Positions 53,322 to 61,468 of a stretch of DNA of 64,000 nucleotides are shown here, piece by piece. This DNA is from an uncultured Bacteroidales bacterium (lineage in GTDB: Bacteria; Bacteroidota; Bacteroidia; Bacteroidales; Bacteroidaceae): NCBI GenBank assembly GCA_902772585.1, contig CACYBB010000013.1:1-64000 (forward strand), written 5' to 3'. A model generated the notes under the pieces. The model was not told the DNA's origin. It did no database searches and saw only the letters and a list, made by a program, of their open reading frames with translations. Position numbers and translations under genes: made by a program. Numbering within the stretch: the first letter of the stretch is position 1; every line of letters begins with the position of its first letter.

Positions 53322-55658
53322 ATGTTAGAATATCTCGAAATACCAGTAGAAGGGAAGAGTAGCAGCTTGAGGCTGCTGATATACCCGCAGTCCGCGAAGG
53401 CGAAGGTCTTTGAGGAGAGGGAGCCCTATGCTGGGGAGTCGAGATGGCAGCTGGTGGAGGGATGTACCTACGCCTACGAATTTGTGCCATTCGAAACGGC
53501 ACAAACTTCGACAGGTTGTCGCTACCAGTTTGAGAGGGAGAATGAGATTGTGAGGTTTCATCCCAACAAGACAAGTCATGCCTGCGAAGGAACGCTGACG
53601 ACAGGTATCTATGTGGGACACTTGGCATTACAGGTGGTGGATGTGGACACCCAGAAACCGGTGGGGAGTGTGAGCCTGGAGATAAGGAGCACGAAGTCGG
53701 AATACAGGAGCGACTATCGCCTGATGTTGGACGAGATTGCGGAATATTATACCGATTTGGTACTGCAACAAGGCTCGCCAGTGACACAAAGACTGGAGAT
53801 AGACCAGTCGTGTTCATCAAAGACACTCTACCAGCGATTCTCGTTTGTGCGTTCGCTGATAGACAGCGAGGCATTTTCGGAGGCTATTCACAAGATTATT
53901 TCCAACCCCGTAAGGAAATGGACCGATGCCAACATTGAACGAGAGATTATCGGAGTAAAGCGCTTGAGTCGCAAGAACATCCGTCAGATTGCTTCGAGCA
54001 CAGACAGGGTTCAGCTACCCAAGGGAATGCGTAGGGGAATGCCTGAGTGTCTGACGAGCGTCCCAAGGAGAATAGAGGTGGAATACAAACGCGACACAAC
54101 GGACAATCAGGAGAATCAGTTCGTGAAGTTTGTGCTGCGTACGTTTGTGAATTTCTGTTCTGAAATAAGAGGGTATGCCAATGCTACCGAACAGCTGAAG
54201 ACGGAAGCCAACCAGACGCTGGAACGACTGTATGAACATCTGGACAACCAGTTCTTCCGTCAGATTTCGCAGCCTACACACATGAATATGAACAGTCCTG
54301 TGTTGCAACGCAAGGAGGGCTATCGCGAGGTGCTGCAGGCTTGGCTGCTGTTCGACTTGGCTGCTAAACTGAACTGGACAGGTGGAGACGATGTGTATGA
54401 TGCTGGAAAGAAGAACGTGGCGACGCTGTATGAGTACTGGCTGTTTTTCAAATTGCTGGAACTGGTGAGCGAATTCTTCCATATTGAGCCTCAGGCAAAG
54501 AAAGAACTGGTGGACTTTAAGGAGGATGCCATCAACCTGAACCTGAGACAAGGGCGGATGCGAATGGTGAGCGGACAACAAGAGACCTTTTCACGCGTAT
54601 TGAACGTAGCTTTCTATTACAACAGGACGTTTAACCGTGTTGCCGAGGGTGAAGATTCCATCCACAAGGCGGGTAGTTGGACGATGACCATGCGCCCCGA
54701 CTATACGTTGTCGCTATGGCCAGGAGAGATATCCGAACAGGAGGCAGAACGTCAGGAACTGATTATTCATATACATTTTGATGCAAAGTATCGTCTAGAT
54801 AAGGTGATGCTGGAAGATAAGGACGTTGGCAAGGACATTGGCGAGGAATTGGCTGATGAAAAGCAGGAACAGGAACTGAAGATATACAAACGAGGTGACC
54901 TGTTGAAAATGCATGCCTATAAAGACGCCATTCGAAGGACAAGTGGTGCCTATGTGCTGTATCCTGGAGATGAAAATAGAGAAATGCGCGGTTTCCATGA
55001 GATTGTGCCTGGATTGGGTGTCTTCAGTATTCGTCCAGGGCATTGGCGAGAGGATTCCGTCTATTTGAAGCAATTCTTGGCAGAGGTGAAGGCACACTTG
55101 ATGGACCGCACGTCAGACCGCGAAAAACTGTCGTATTATCAATATGACGTGCATCTGGAACGTAACAAGACCATAACGATGGAAAGTCTGCCAGAAGCGG
55201 AAGGCGAGAACAGAGACTTCTTGCCGGACGAGACAACGGTTCTAATAGGTTATTATAAGAGTCAGGAGCATCTCGACTGGATTATGAAGAACTGGCTGTA
55301 TAACGGAAGGGCTGGTGACAGAGGTGGATCTATTGCAGTTTCAAAGGAGATTGTGACGGCACGGTATATCTTGCTGATTAACGGAAGAGAGAGCACGCTA
55401 CTCAAGATCAACTCTGGAGGCCCGAAGGTTTTTGGCTATAAGGAAATGAAAGAGCGGCAGTATCCTTTCAATCCAAATGATGATAACGAGGATAAGATTT
55501 ATCTGGTGTTTCGACTGAATAAAAAGGGAATCGAGAAAGAGTTACAGAAATACGAGTGGAATCCAAAAGATATGAAGAAACTTAAACTGTCTAAGTATGG
55601 ACGGTTCGATGTCGTTGGTTTGACTGATTTGATGAAGATTGCAAGAATTAGAAGATAG
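53322..55658 (+). CDS. DUF2357 domain protein with PD-(D/E)XK nuclease (McrC-like)
   Basis: The 778-residue protein has an N-terminal DUF2357 region (about residues 90-330, with TLYQRFSFVRSLIDSEAFSE and the PRRIEVEYKRDTTDNQENQF motif). A nuclease core follows: MRPDYTL (near 456) and HFDAKYR (near 485) fit the PD...DxK pattern, then KMHAYKDAIR. Such proteins pair with McrB-like AAA+ ATPases in type IV restriction or CoCoNuT-like systems; no such ATPase is present here. It is followed after 3 bp by vsr copy 2. Probably a solitary or relic restriction nuclease. Confidence 0.75.
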   Translation: MLEYLEIPVEGKSSSLRLLIYPQSAKAKVFEEREPYAGESRWQLVEGCTYAYEFVPFETAQTSTGCRYQFERENEIVRFHPNKTSHACEGTLTTGIYVGHLALQVVDVDTQKPVGSVSLEIRSTKSEYRSDYRLMLDEIAEYYTDLVLQQGSPVTQRLEIDQSCSSKTLYQRFSFVRSLIDSEAFSEAIHKIISNPVRKWTDANIEREIIGVKRLSRKNIRQIASSTDRVQLPKGMRRGMPECLTSVPRRIEVEYKRDTTDNQENQFVKFVLRTFVNFCSEIRGYANATEQLKTEANQTLERLYEHLDNQFFRQISQPTHMNMNSPVLQRKEGYREVLQAWLLFDLAAKLNWTGGDDVYDAGKKNVATLYEYWLFFKLLELVSEFFHIEPQAKKELVDFKEDAINLNLRQGRMRMVSGQQETFSRVLNVAFYYNRTFNRVAEGEDSIHKAGSWTMTMRPDYTLSLWPGEISEQEAERQELIIHIHFDAKYRLDKVMLEDKDVGKDIGEELADEKQEQELKIYKRGDLLKMHAYKDAIRRTSGAYVLYPGDENREMRGFHEIVPGLGVFSIRPGHWREDSVYLKQFLAEVKAHLMDRTSDREKLSYYQYDVHLERNKTITMESLPEAEGENRDFLPDETTVLIGYYKSQEHLDWIMKNWLYNGRAGDRGGSIAVSKEIVTARYILLINGRESTLLKINSGGPKVFGYKEMKERQYPFNPNDDNEDKIYLVFRLNKKGIEKELQKYEWNPKDMKKLKLSKYGRFDVVGLTDLMKIARIRR

Positions 55659-55661
55659 ACT

Positions 55662-56091
55662 ATGGATAAACTCTCCACAGAACAACGGCATAAGAACATG
55701 TCTGCCATTCGGTCGAAAGATACGAAGCCAGAAATGATTGTGCGCAAGGGACTGTGGAAACGTGGTTTCAGATGGCAGAGGGCAGATGGAAGATGTGATT
55801 GAGGACTCGAAGTGCTGTAAGATTCCAAAGTCGAACAGGGAGTTCTGGGTGGCTAAGATTCGCAGGAACAAGGAAAGGGATAAGGAGGAACAACGTAAAC
55901 TGGCGGAGATGGGTTGGCATTGCATTACAGTATGGGAGTGCGAACTAACGCCCAAACGTCGCGAAGAAACACTGGAGTCCATCGCCTTCACGTTGAATCA
56001 TATTTGGCTGCAAGACCATAGAACCTTTATCAATACTGAACAAGAAGAGGTGGATTATCAAATGCCAATGGCAGCTGAAGAAATGTCATGA
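55662..56091 (+). pseudogene. vsr remnant, copy 2
   Basis: Copy 2 starts ATG 55662 with the same MDKLSTEQRHKNMSAIRSKD. It reaches GFRWQRADGRCD and a stop, then resumes in another frame as CCKIPKSNREFWVAKIRRNK, with an intact C-terminus GWHCITVWECELTPKRREET and LESIAFTLNHIWLQDH. As in copy 1, the central catalytic core with its Asp and His residues is missing, about 30 residues by comparison with full-length Vsr. Three cagatgg-type heptads stand at the gap. Copies 1 and 2 share the lesion, so duplication followed the deletion. Confidence 0.85.
55769..55796 (+). repeat. 7-nt phased repeat at the vsr deletion point (copy 2)
   Basis: Heptads cagatgg, cagaggg, cagatgg and aagatgt. Copy 1 (51867-51880) has only cagatgg and aagatgt, so the copies differ by exactly two units (14 bp). 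Confidence 0.8.
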
Positions 56092-56102
56092 AGAAGAGAT
56101 TT

Positions 56103-56182
56103 GTCCGTCCCTACGGACTGCCAGTCCGATCCTTTCGGACTACGAGTCCGAAGCCTTCGGACTGAGAGTTCGCATTATTCGG
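56103..56182. repeat. Array of four small hairpins
   Basis: Stems start at 56103 (gtccgt/acggac), 56123 (agtccga/tcggact), 56145 (agtccgaa/ttcggact, loop gcc) and about 56165 (agttcg/cggact, one mismatch). The step is 20-22 bp. The arms share the agtccg core. Confidence 0.8.
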
Positions 56183-56317
56183 ACTGAACGCAAGTATTAG
56201 ACAGTCTTATTTATGATGTAGGTTGATTCTGATTAAACGTAATTTTTATTTCACGTTGAATCGGACTCGAAAAAATAGGGAATTCGAAAATGTCCCTCAC
56301 ATATTCACATGACACCT

Positions 56318-56545
56318 CTCAAATGCCGATGTATAAAGGGCTGAAGGCGCGTGAGGGATATTTATTCTCCCTCACGTCTCCCTCACTTTTTTCTCTTCGA
56401 GCCCTCACGTCAGGTAAGCGTATCCGTTCTGACGCTATGTGATGTGAGTGAATGTGACCCAAAATGTGAGGGTAATGTGAGGGACATTCGTTATCCCTCA
56501 CGTCCCTCAAACGCCCTGTACATAAGGGTTTGAAGACTGTGATGT
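56318..56545. repeat. ctcaaa...gtgag direct-repeat block with tccctcac hairpins
   Basis: Similar 30-bp words begin at 56318 (ctcaaatgcc) and 56506 (ctcaaacgcc), 188 bp apart. Between them gtgaggga/tccctcac hairpins lie at 56351-56375 and 56477-56501. Single ccctcac or gtgaggg words occur at least eight more times. It resembles REP/BIME-type extragenic palindromes. Confidence 0.7.
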
Positions 56546-56730
56546 GAGTATGTGAGGGTAAAAATGACGTTTCCTGATTTTGGGGGACTGTCAGTATGCC
56601 TAACCTCTAAGATTTGTTGACTCGGTTAAACATTAAAACTGATATAGGTTGACTCGGACTGACAGGGCCAGTCCCGTGTCAGCTCAGTTAAGAAATGACT
56701 CGTTTTGTAAATTATCTCAGAAATAATTCG

Positions 56731-56738
56731 TAAATTTG
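56731..56738 (+). promoter_or_regulatory. -7 box of NUDIX copy 2
   Basis: TAAATTTG followed by CAGGCAAT lies 8 bp upstream of the ATG at 56747. Confidence 0.75.
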
Positions 56739-56746
56739 CAGGCAAT

Positions 56747-57220
56747 ATGAAACAGATAGAAGTCGTAGCAGCAATCATTCGCAGAGAAGACAAGATTTTC
56801 GCCACGCAGCGAGGATATGGCGAGTGGAAAGACTGGTGGGAGTTTCCTGGCGGAAAGATGGAGGCTGGGGAAACGCCAGAGGAGGCGCTCGTAAGGGAGA
56901 TTCGCGAGGAGTTGTCTGCGGAGATTAGCGTGGATGAGTTTCTTTGTACGGTGGAGTATGATTACCCAAAGTTGGCCGACGGCCGAGCCTGCTCACGCTC
57001 GGAAGACTCAAAGCAAGCTTTGGTTTCCCCTCGCTCAACCACAGCCTTTCACCTCACCATGCATTGTTATCTGTGTTCGCTCATTGGCGAGGCGCTGCAT
57101 CTGAATGAGCACGAGGCGGCGAAATGGCTGGCGAAGAATGAGTTGGACAGCGTAAAGTGGTTGCCAGCGGATTTGGAAGTAATAAAGGAATTGACTAAAA
57201 AACATAATCAGGATATCTAA
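56747..57220 (+). CDS. NUDIX hydrolase (MutT-like), copy 2, with 25-residue insertion
   Basis: The 157-residue paralogue of the 49217 gene has the same Nudix box (GGKMEAGETPEEALVREIRE). Between DYPK and FHLTMHCY it carries an extra 25 residues (LADGRACSRSED followed by SKQALVSPRSTTA) that copy 1 lacks, coded by a palindromic element (56972-57046). The frame is preserved. The insertion falls in a loop after a core strand, so activity may survive. The downstream 110 bp hold only a possible coding remnant (KEMLKQVYPELQVKLMYD). Confidence 0.9.
   Translation: MKQIEVVAAIIRREDKIFATQRGYGEWKDWWEFPGGKMEAGETPEEALVREIREELSAEISVDEFLCTVEYDYPKLADGRACSRSEDSKQALVSPRSTTAFHLTMHCYLCSLIGEALHLNEHEAAKWLAKNELDSVKWLPADLEVIKELTKKHNQDI
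56972..57046 (+). repeat. 75-bp palindromic element inserted in frame in NUDIX copy 2
   Basis: Exact boundaries come from comparison with copy 1. It contains ggcc-gac-ggcc (56974-56984), cgagc/gctcg (56984-57001) and caaagc-aa-gctttg (57009-57022). Its length is 25 codons with no stop in the gene frame. Confidence 0.85.
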
Positions 57221-57330
57221 GATGAGAATAATATTTTCATGTTATAAGTGTGAAGGAAATGCTGAAGCAGGTTTATCCTGAATTGCAGGTTAAACTAATG
57301 TACGATTGAGAATATTATTTTGAAAAAGGA

Positions 57331-58011
57331 ATGAAGGTAATCGTATCACAAGAGATAGAGCGTGCATGCCCTGAGTTTGTAGGGGCGTGCGTGGAGGCAC
57401 AGGTAGTTAATACGCAGTACAACGAGGCGTTGTGGCAGGAGATAGAGGCTATGGGCGAAAGATTTCGTCGGGAGTTGACGACGGAGTCGCTAAAGGACAT
57501 AACGAGCATTGCTGCTACGCGCCGCGTCTATAAGGCTTGTGGCAAAGACCCTTCGCGCTACAGGCCTGCATCGGAGGCCTTGATACGTCGCATGTTGCAA
57601 GGCAAGGAACTCTATCAGCGCGATACACTGGTGGACTTGGTAAACCTGGCATCCATCGCCTACGGATACAGTATCGGGGGATTTGATGCAGACCGATTCG
57701 TGGGTGATACGCTGACGCTGGGGATTGGTCGTGAGGGTGAACCGTATGAAGGTATTGGTCGGGGAATGATCAATATTCACGGACTGCCCGTGTATCGGGA
57801 TGCTGAGGGTGGGGTTGGTACTCCGACAAGCGACCACGAGCGTACGAAGATGACGATAGACACCAGACATCTGGTGGTGCTTATCAACGGTTACGATGGT
57901 GATGAACAGCGTGTGCGTAAGAACGCTGAGTACATTCAGGAACTGTTGCGTAAATATTGTCAGAGCGATGGAGGCTCGTACTTTATTTATAAAAAACGGG
58001 GGCAAGCTTGA
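57331..58011 (+). CDS. B3/B4 tRNA-binding-domain protein (PheT-like)
   Basis: The 226-residue protein starts MKVIVSQEIERACPEFVGAC and resembles the B3/B4 domain of phenylalanyl-tRNA synthetase beta subunits (SIAATRRVYKACGKDPSRYR, then LVDLVNLASIAYGYSIGGFD). Stand-alone forms may be editing or tRNA-related proteins. The stop codon falls in the loop of the terminator. A function beyond the domain is not known. Confidence 0.85.
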   Translation: MKVIVSQEIERACPEFVGACVEAQVVNTQYNEALWQEIEAMGERFRRELTTESLKDITSIAATRRVYKACGKDPSRYRPASEALIRRMLQGKELYQRDTLVDLVNLASIAYGYSIGGFDADRFVGDTLTLGIGREGEPYEGIGRGMINIHGLPVYRDAEGGVGTPTSDHERTKMTIDTRHLVVLINGYDGDEQRVRKNAEYIQELLRKYCQSDGGSYFIYKKRGQA

Positions 58012-58025
58012 AGACCTGCCCCCGT
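57996..58025 (-). terminator. Terminator of carB overlapping the B3/B4 gene end
   Basis: Acgggggca (57996-58004) and tgcccccgt (58017-58025) pair over 9 bp. On the minus strand the stem is followed by a T-rich run, so it ends carB transcription. The plus-strand gene stops inside the loop. Confidence 0.8.
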
Positions 58026-58056
58026 GTTCGAAGTTATCTGTTGGTGGGACACAACG

Positions 58057-61000
58057 TTAGGCGTTGTACTCCTGCCAGCTCTTAATCTTGATTTCATCCT
58101 CCTTGAGGGCTGTGAAGGCCTCGATGAAGGCCTTAGCCAGACGGACGTTGGTCATCAAGGGGATGTTGTGGTCGATAGCGCCACGACGGATGCGGTAGCC
58201 GTTGGTGAGCTCGCGCTTGGTGTGGTTCTTCGGCACGTTGATGATGAGGTCGAACTGGTGGGCAGCAATCATGTCCATCACGTTGTTCTGGCCTTCCTCG
58301 TCGGGCCAAGCAACTGCGGTAGCTGCTACGCCATTGTCGTTGAAGAACTTAGCGGTACCACCAGTAGCGAAGACCTTGTAGCCCTTCTTGACGAGGTTCT
58401 GTGCAGGCTCCAGCAGGCTGACCTTACCCTTGGCACCACCTGAAGAAATCAGGATGTTGGCACCCTCCTTAGGCAGACGGTAACCAGTAGCAATCAGCGA
58501 GTTGAGCATAGCCTCGTTGAGGTCGTCGCCCAGACAGCCTACCTCACCGGTAGAGCTCATATCGACACCCAGTACGGGGTCGGCATTCTGCAGACGGGCA
58601 AACGAGAACTGAGAGGCCTTGACGCCGATACGGTCGATGTCGAACTCTGATGAGTCGGGACGAGAGTAGGGGGCGTCGAGCATGATCTTCGTAGCGGTCT
58701 CGATGAAGTTACGCTTCAGAATCTTAGATACGAAGGGGAATGAGCGTGATGCACGCAGGTTACACTCGATAACCTTCACCTCGCGGTTCTTAGCCAGGAA
58801 CTGGATATTGAACGGTCCGCTGATGTTGAGCTCGGCAGCAATCTTGCGGGCAATCTTCTTGATCTGACGGATGGTAGAGAAATAGATGTGCTGAGCGGGG
58901 AACACCATGGTGGCGTCGCCAGAGTGCACACCAGCATACTCTACGTGCTCGGAGATGGCGTACTCGACAACCTCGCCCTTGTCGGCAACGGCGTCGAACT
59001 CAATCTCCTTGGTCTCAGTCATGAACTTCGAGATAACTACAGGGAACTCCTTAGACACCTCGGTAGCCATATTGAGGAAGCGGTGCAGCTCCTCGTCGTC
59101 GTAGCAGACGTTCATGGCAGCACCTGACAGCACGTAAGAAGGACGTACCAATACGGGGTAGCCCACCTCGTCGACAAACTGCTTGACGTCCTCGAAAGAG
59201 GTCAAGGCACGCCATGCGGGCTGGTCGATGCCGAGCTTGTCGAGCATAGCAGAGAACTTGTCGCGGTTCTCGGCACGGTCGATGTCGACAGGACTGGTAC
59301 CCAGAACGGGAACACCCTGACGGTGCAGCTTCATGGCGAGGTTGTTAGGTATCTGACCACCCACAGAGACAATGACACCACGAGGCTGTTCGAGGTCCAT
59401 AACGTCGAGGACACGCTCCAGAGAGAGCTCGTCGAAATACAGACGGTCGCACATGTCATAGTCGGTAGACACAGTCTCAGGGTTGTAGTTAATCATGATG
59501 GACTTGTAGCCCAACTTGCGAGCGGTGTTGATGGCGTTCACCGAGCACCAGTCGAACTCTACTGACGAACCGATACGGTAAGCACCAGAGCCGAGTACAA
59601 CAACAGACTTCTCGTTCTTGTAGTAGTTGATGTCGTGGGCTGGGGTATAGACCTTGCCATCAGGCTCAGCGAAGGCTGGCGTATGGGTGTAGGTGAAGTA
59701 GAGGTAGTTGGTGAGCTCAGGATGCTCGCTGGCAACGGTAGGAATGCGCTTGACAGAAGGCAGGATGCCCTTCTGCTTGCGATATTCGCGAACCTGCAGG
59801 TTCTCCTTCTCCATATTGGTGGACTTGGTCTTCAGGACGAAGCGGGCAATCTGGAAGTCAGAGAAGCCGCACTGCTTCACCTCCAGCAAGAGGTCGGCGG
59901 GCAGGTCTTCCAGCTTGTCGTACTTCTGCAACTCGTGCTTCAGGTCAACGATATGCTTCAGGCGCTCCAGGAACCAGACGTCAATCTTGGTGAGCTGCTC
60001 GATGCGCTCAACAGTATAGCCATCCTCCAGAGCCTGTGCGATAGCAAAGATACGCAGGTCGGTGGGGTTAGCCAGCGCGTCGTCCAGGTCGTCGAACTTG
60101 GTGTGGTCATTGCCCACGAAACCGTGCATGCCCTGACCAATCATGCGGAGACCCTTCTGAATCATCTCCTCGAAAGAGCGGCCGATAGACATAATCTCAC
60201 CGACAGACTTCATGCTGGAACCAATCTGACGGCTCACACCGGCAAACTTGGTGAGGTCCCAACGAGGAATCTTACAAATCATGTAGTCGAGGGAAGGAGC
60301 AACGTAGGCTGAGCTGGTGGTACCCATCTCACCAATCTGGTCGAGGGTGTAGCCCAGTGCAATCTTGGCAGCAACGAAGGCGAGGGGATAGCCGGTAGCC
60401 TTAGAAGCCAGCGCAGAAGAACGGCTCAGACGAGCGTTGATTTCAATGATACGATAGTCGTTGGTCTCGGCATTGAAGGCAAACTGGATGTTGCACTCAC
60501 CGACGATGCCCAGATGACGTACGCACTTGATGGTGATATCCTGCAGCATCTTGACCTGCTCAGGCTTCAGCGAACAGGTAGGAGCAACGACGATAGACTC
60601 ACCAGTGTGGATGCCCAGGGGATCGAAGTTCTCCATAGAGGCAACGGTGAAGCAATGGTCGTTGGCGTCGCGGATGCACTCGAACTCAATCTCCTTCCAG
60701 CCCTTCAGCGACTCCTCAACCAGAATCTGGGGAGCAAAGGTGAAGGCGCTCTCAGCCAGTTCCTTGAAGGCTTTCTCGTCAGGACAGATACCTGAACCCA
60801 GTCCTCCCAGCGCATAGGCTGAACGGATCATGATGGGGAAACCAATCTCGTGGGCAGCCTTCAAGGCGTCTTCCATGTTCTCTACGGCGTGACTTACGGG
60901 AGTCTTCAACTGGATCTCATCAAGCTTCTTTACAAAAAGGTCGCGATCCTCAGTGTTCATAATAGCCTCAACACTTGTTCCAAGGACCTCGACCCCATAT

Positions 61001-61323
61001 TCTTTAAGAATACCTTTCTGATACAGTTCCGTACCGCAGTTCAAAGCGGTCTGACCACCGAAGGCCAACAGAATGCCGTCGGGCCGTTCCTTCTTGATGA
61101 TCTCTGTAACAAAATGAGTGGTGACGGGTTGGAAATAAACCTTGTCGGCAATACCTTCAGAAGTCTGAATGGTAGCGATGTTGGGGTTTACTAACACGGA
61201 AGAGATACCTTCCTCACGTAAAGCTTTTAATGCTTGGGAGCCAGAATAGTCAAACTCACCAGCTTGTCCGATTTTCAAAGCGCCAGAACCTAATACCAGC
61301 ACCTTCTTGAGTTTTTTTGTCAT
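58057..61323 (-). CDS. carB: Carbamoyl-phosphate synthase large subunit
   Basis: CarB makes carbamoyl phosphate for arginine and pyrimidine synthesis. The 1088-residue protein (start MTKKLKKVLVLGSGALKIGQ at 61323; the longer frame from 61434 crosses the promoter) has two ATP-grasp halves (EFECIRDANDHCFTVASMEN and the second-half EIEFDAVADKGEVVEYAISE) and the C-terminal MGS-like allosteric domain (LISSGGAKGKVSLLEPAQNL). No carA is in the window. Confidence 0.97.
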   Translation of the reverse strand: MTKKLKKVLVLGSGALKIGQAGEFDYSGSQALKALREEGISSVLVNPNIATIQTSEGIADKVYFQPVTTHFVTEIIKKERPDGILLAFGGQTALNCGTELYQKGILKEYGVEVLGTSVEAIMNTEDRDLFVKKLDEIQLKTPVSHAVENMEDALKAAHEIGFPIMIRSAYALGGLGSGICPDEKAFKELAESAFTFAPQILVEESLKGWKEIEFECIRDANDHCFTVASMENFDPLGIHTGESIVVAPTCSLKPEQVKMLQDITIKCVRHLGIVGECNIQFAFNAETNDYRIIEINARLSRSSALASKATGYPLAFVAAKIALGYTLDQIGEMGTTSSAYVAPSLDYMICKIPRWDLTKFAGVSRQIGSSMKSVGEIMSIGRSFEEMIQKGLRMIGQGMHGFVGNDHTKFDDLDDALANPTDLRIFAIAQALEDGYTVERIEQLTKIDVWFLERLKHIVDLKHELQKYDKLEDLPADLLLEVKQCGFSDFQIARFVLKTKSTNMEKENLQVREYRKQKGILPSVKRIPTVASEHPELTNYLYFTYTHTPAFAEPDGKVYTPAHDINYYKNEKSVVVLGSGAYRIGSSVEFDWCSVNAINTARKLGYKSIMINYNPETVSTDYDMCDRLYFDELSLERVLDVMDLEQPRGVIVSVGGQIPNNLAMKLHRQGVPVLGTSPVDIDRAENRDKFSAMLDKLGIDQPAWRALTSFEDVKQFVDEVGYPVLVRPSYVLSGAAMNVCYDDEELHRFLNMATEVSKEFPVVISKFMTETKEIEFDAVADKGEVVEYAISEHVEYAGVHSGDATMVFPAQHIYFSTIRQIKKIARKIAAELNISGPFNIQFLAKNREVKVIECNLRASRSFPFVSKILKRNFIETATKIMLDAPYSRPDSSEFDIDRIGVKASQFSFARLQNADPVLGVDMSSTGEVGCLGDDLNEAMLNSLIATGYRLPKEGANILISSGGAKGKVSLLEPAQNLVKKGYKVFATGGTAKFFNDNGVAATAVAWPDEEGQNNVMDMIAAHQFDLIINVPKNHTKRELTNGYRIRRGAIDHNIPLMTNVRLAKAFIEAFTALKEDEIKIKSWQEYNA

Positions 61324-61361
61324 ATCGTTTGCTGAGTTGTTGATGTCGTTATTCTGGGCTG

Positions 61362-61369
61362 CAAAGGTA
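61362..61369 (-). promoter_or_regulatory. -7 box of carB
   Basis: The minus strand reads TACCTTTG, 39 bp upstream of the ATG at 61323. Confidence 0.75.
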
Positions 61370-61420
61370 CAAAGAAAATGAGAAATAGCAAAAGGATTTC
61401 TCAATTTTCTTATAAAAAAA

Positions 61421-61450
61421 TGTAGGGAAGACACTTTTGCCTTCCCTACA
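61421..61450 (-). terminator. Terminator of rpsA
   Basis: Tgtagggaag (61421-61430) and cttccctaca (61441-61450) pair perfectly over 10 bp. On the minus strand seven T follow. Confidence 0.88.
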
Positions 61451-61468
61451 TAAATATATATACGAGAA

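Larger units (their letters stand above)
56092..56746. other. 655-bp gene-free stretch rich in palindromes
   Basis: No credible gene is seen. It holds four hairpins with agtccg/cggact arms (56103-56182), then two longer gtgaggga/tccctcac hairpins within a pair of direct repeats (56318-56545). Further G/C-rich inverted words (gactcgg, ctgacagggccagtc) lead to the promoter of NUDIX copy 2. Confidence 0.7.

Noticed and set aside
52879..53874. 331-residue minus-strand frame across the AlbA_2 and DUF2357 genes
   Set aside because: It overlaps two recognisable plus-strand genes and shows no domain.
53322..55658. BREX or complete McrBC system
   Set aside because: No McrB, PglZ, BrxC or methylase gene is present; only the DUF2357 nuclease remains.
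56103..56545. CRISPR-like array
   Set aside because: The units are palindromic hairpins with a 20-22 bp step and no unique spacers of regular length; no cas genes are nearby.
58057..61434. 1125-residue CarB start
   Set aside because: The upstream part lies across the promoter box at 61362-61369; MTKKLKKVLVLGSG at 61323 is the usual N-terminus.
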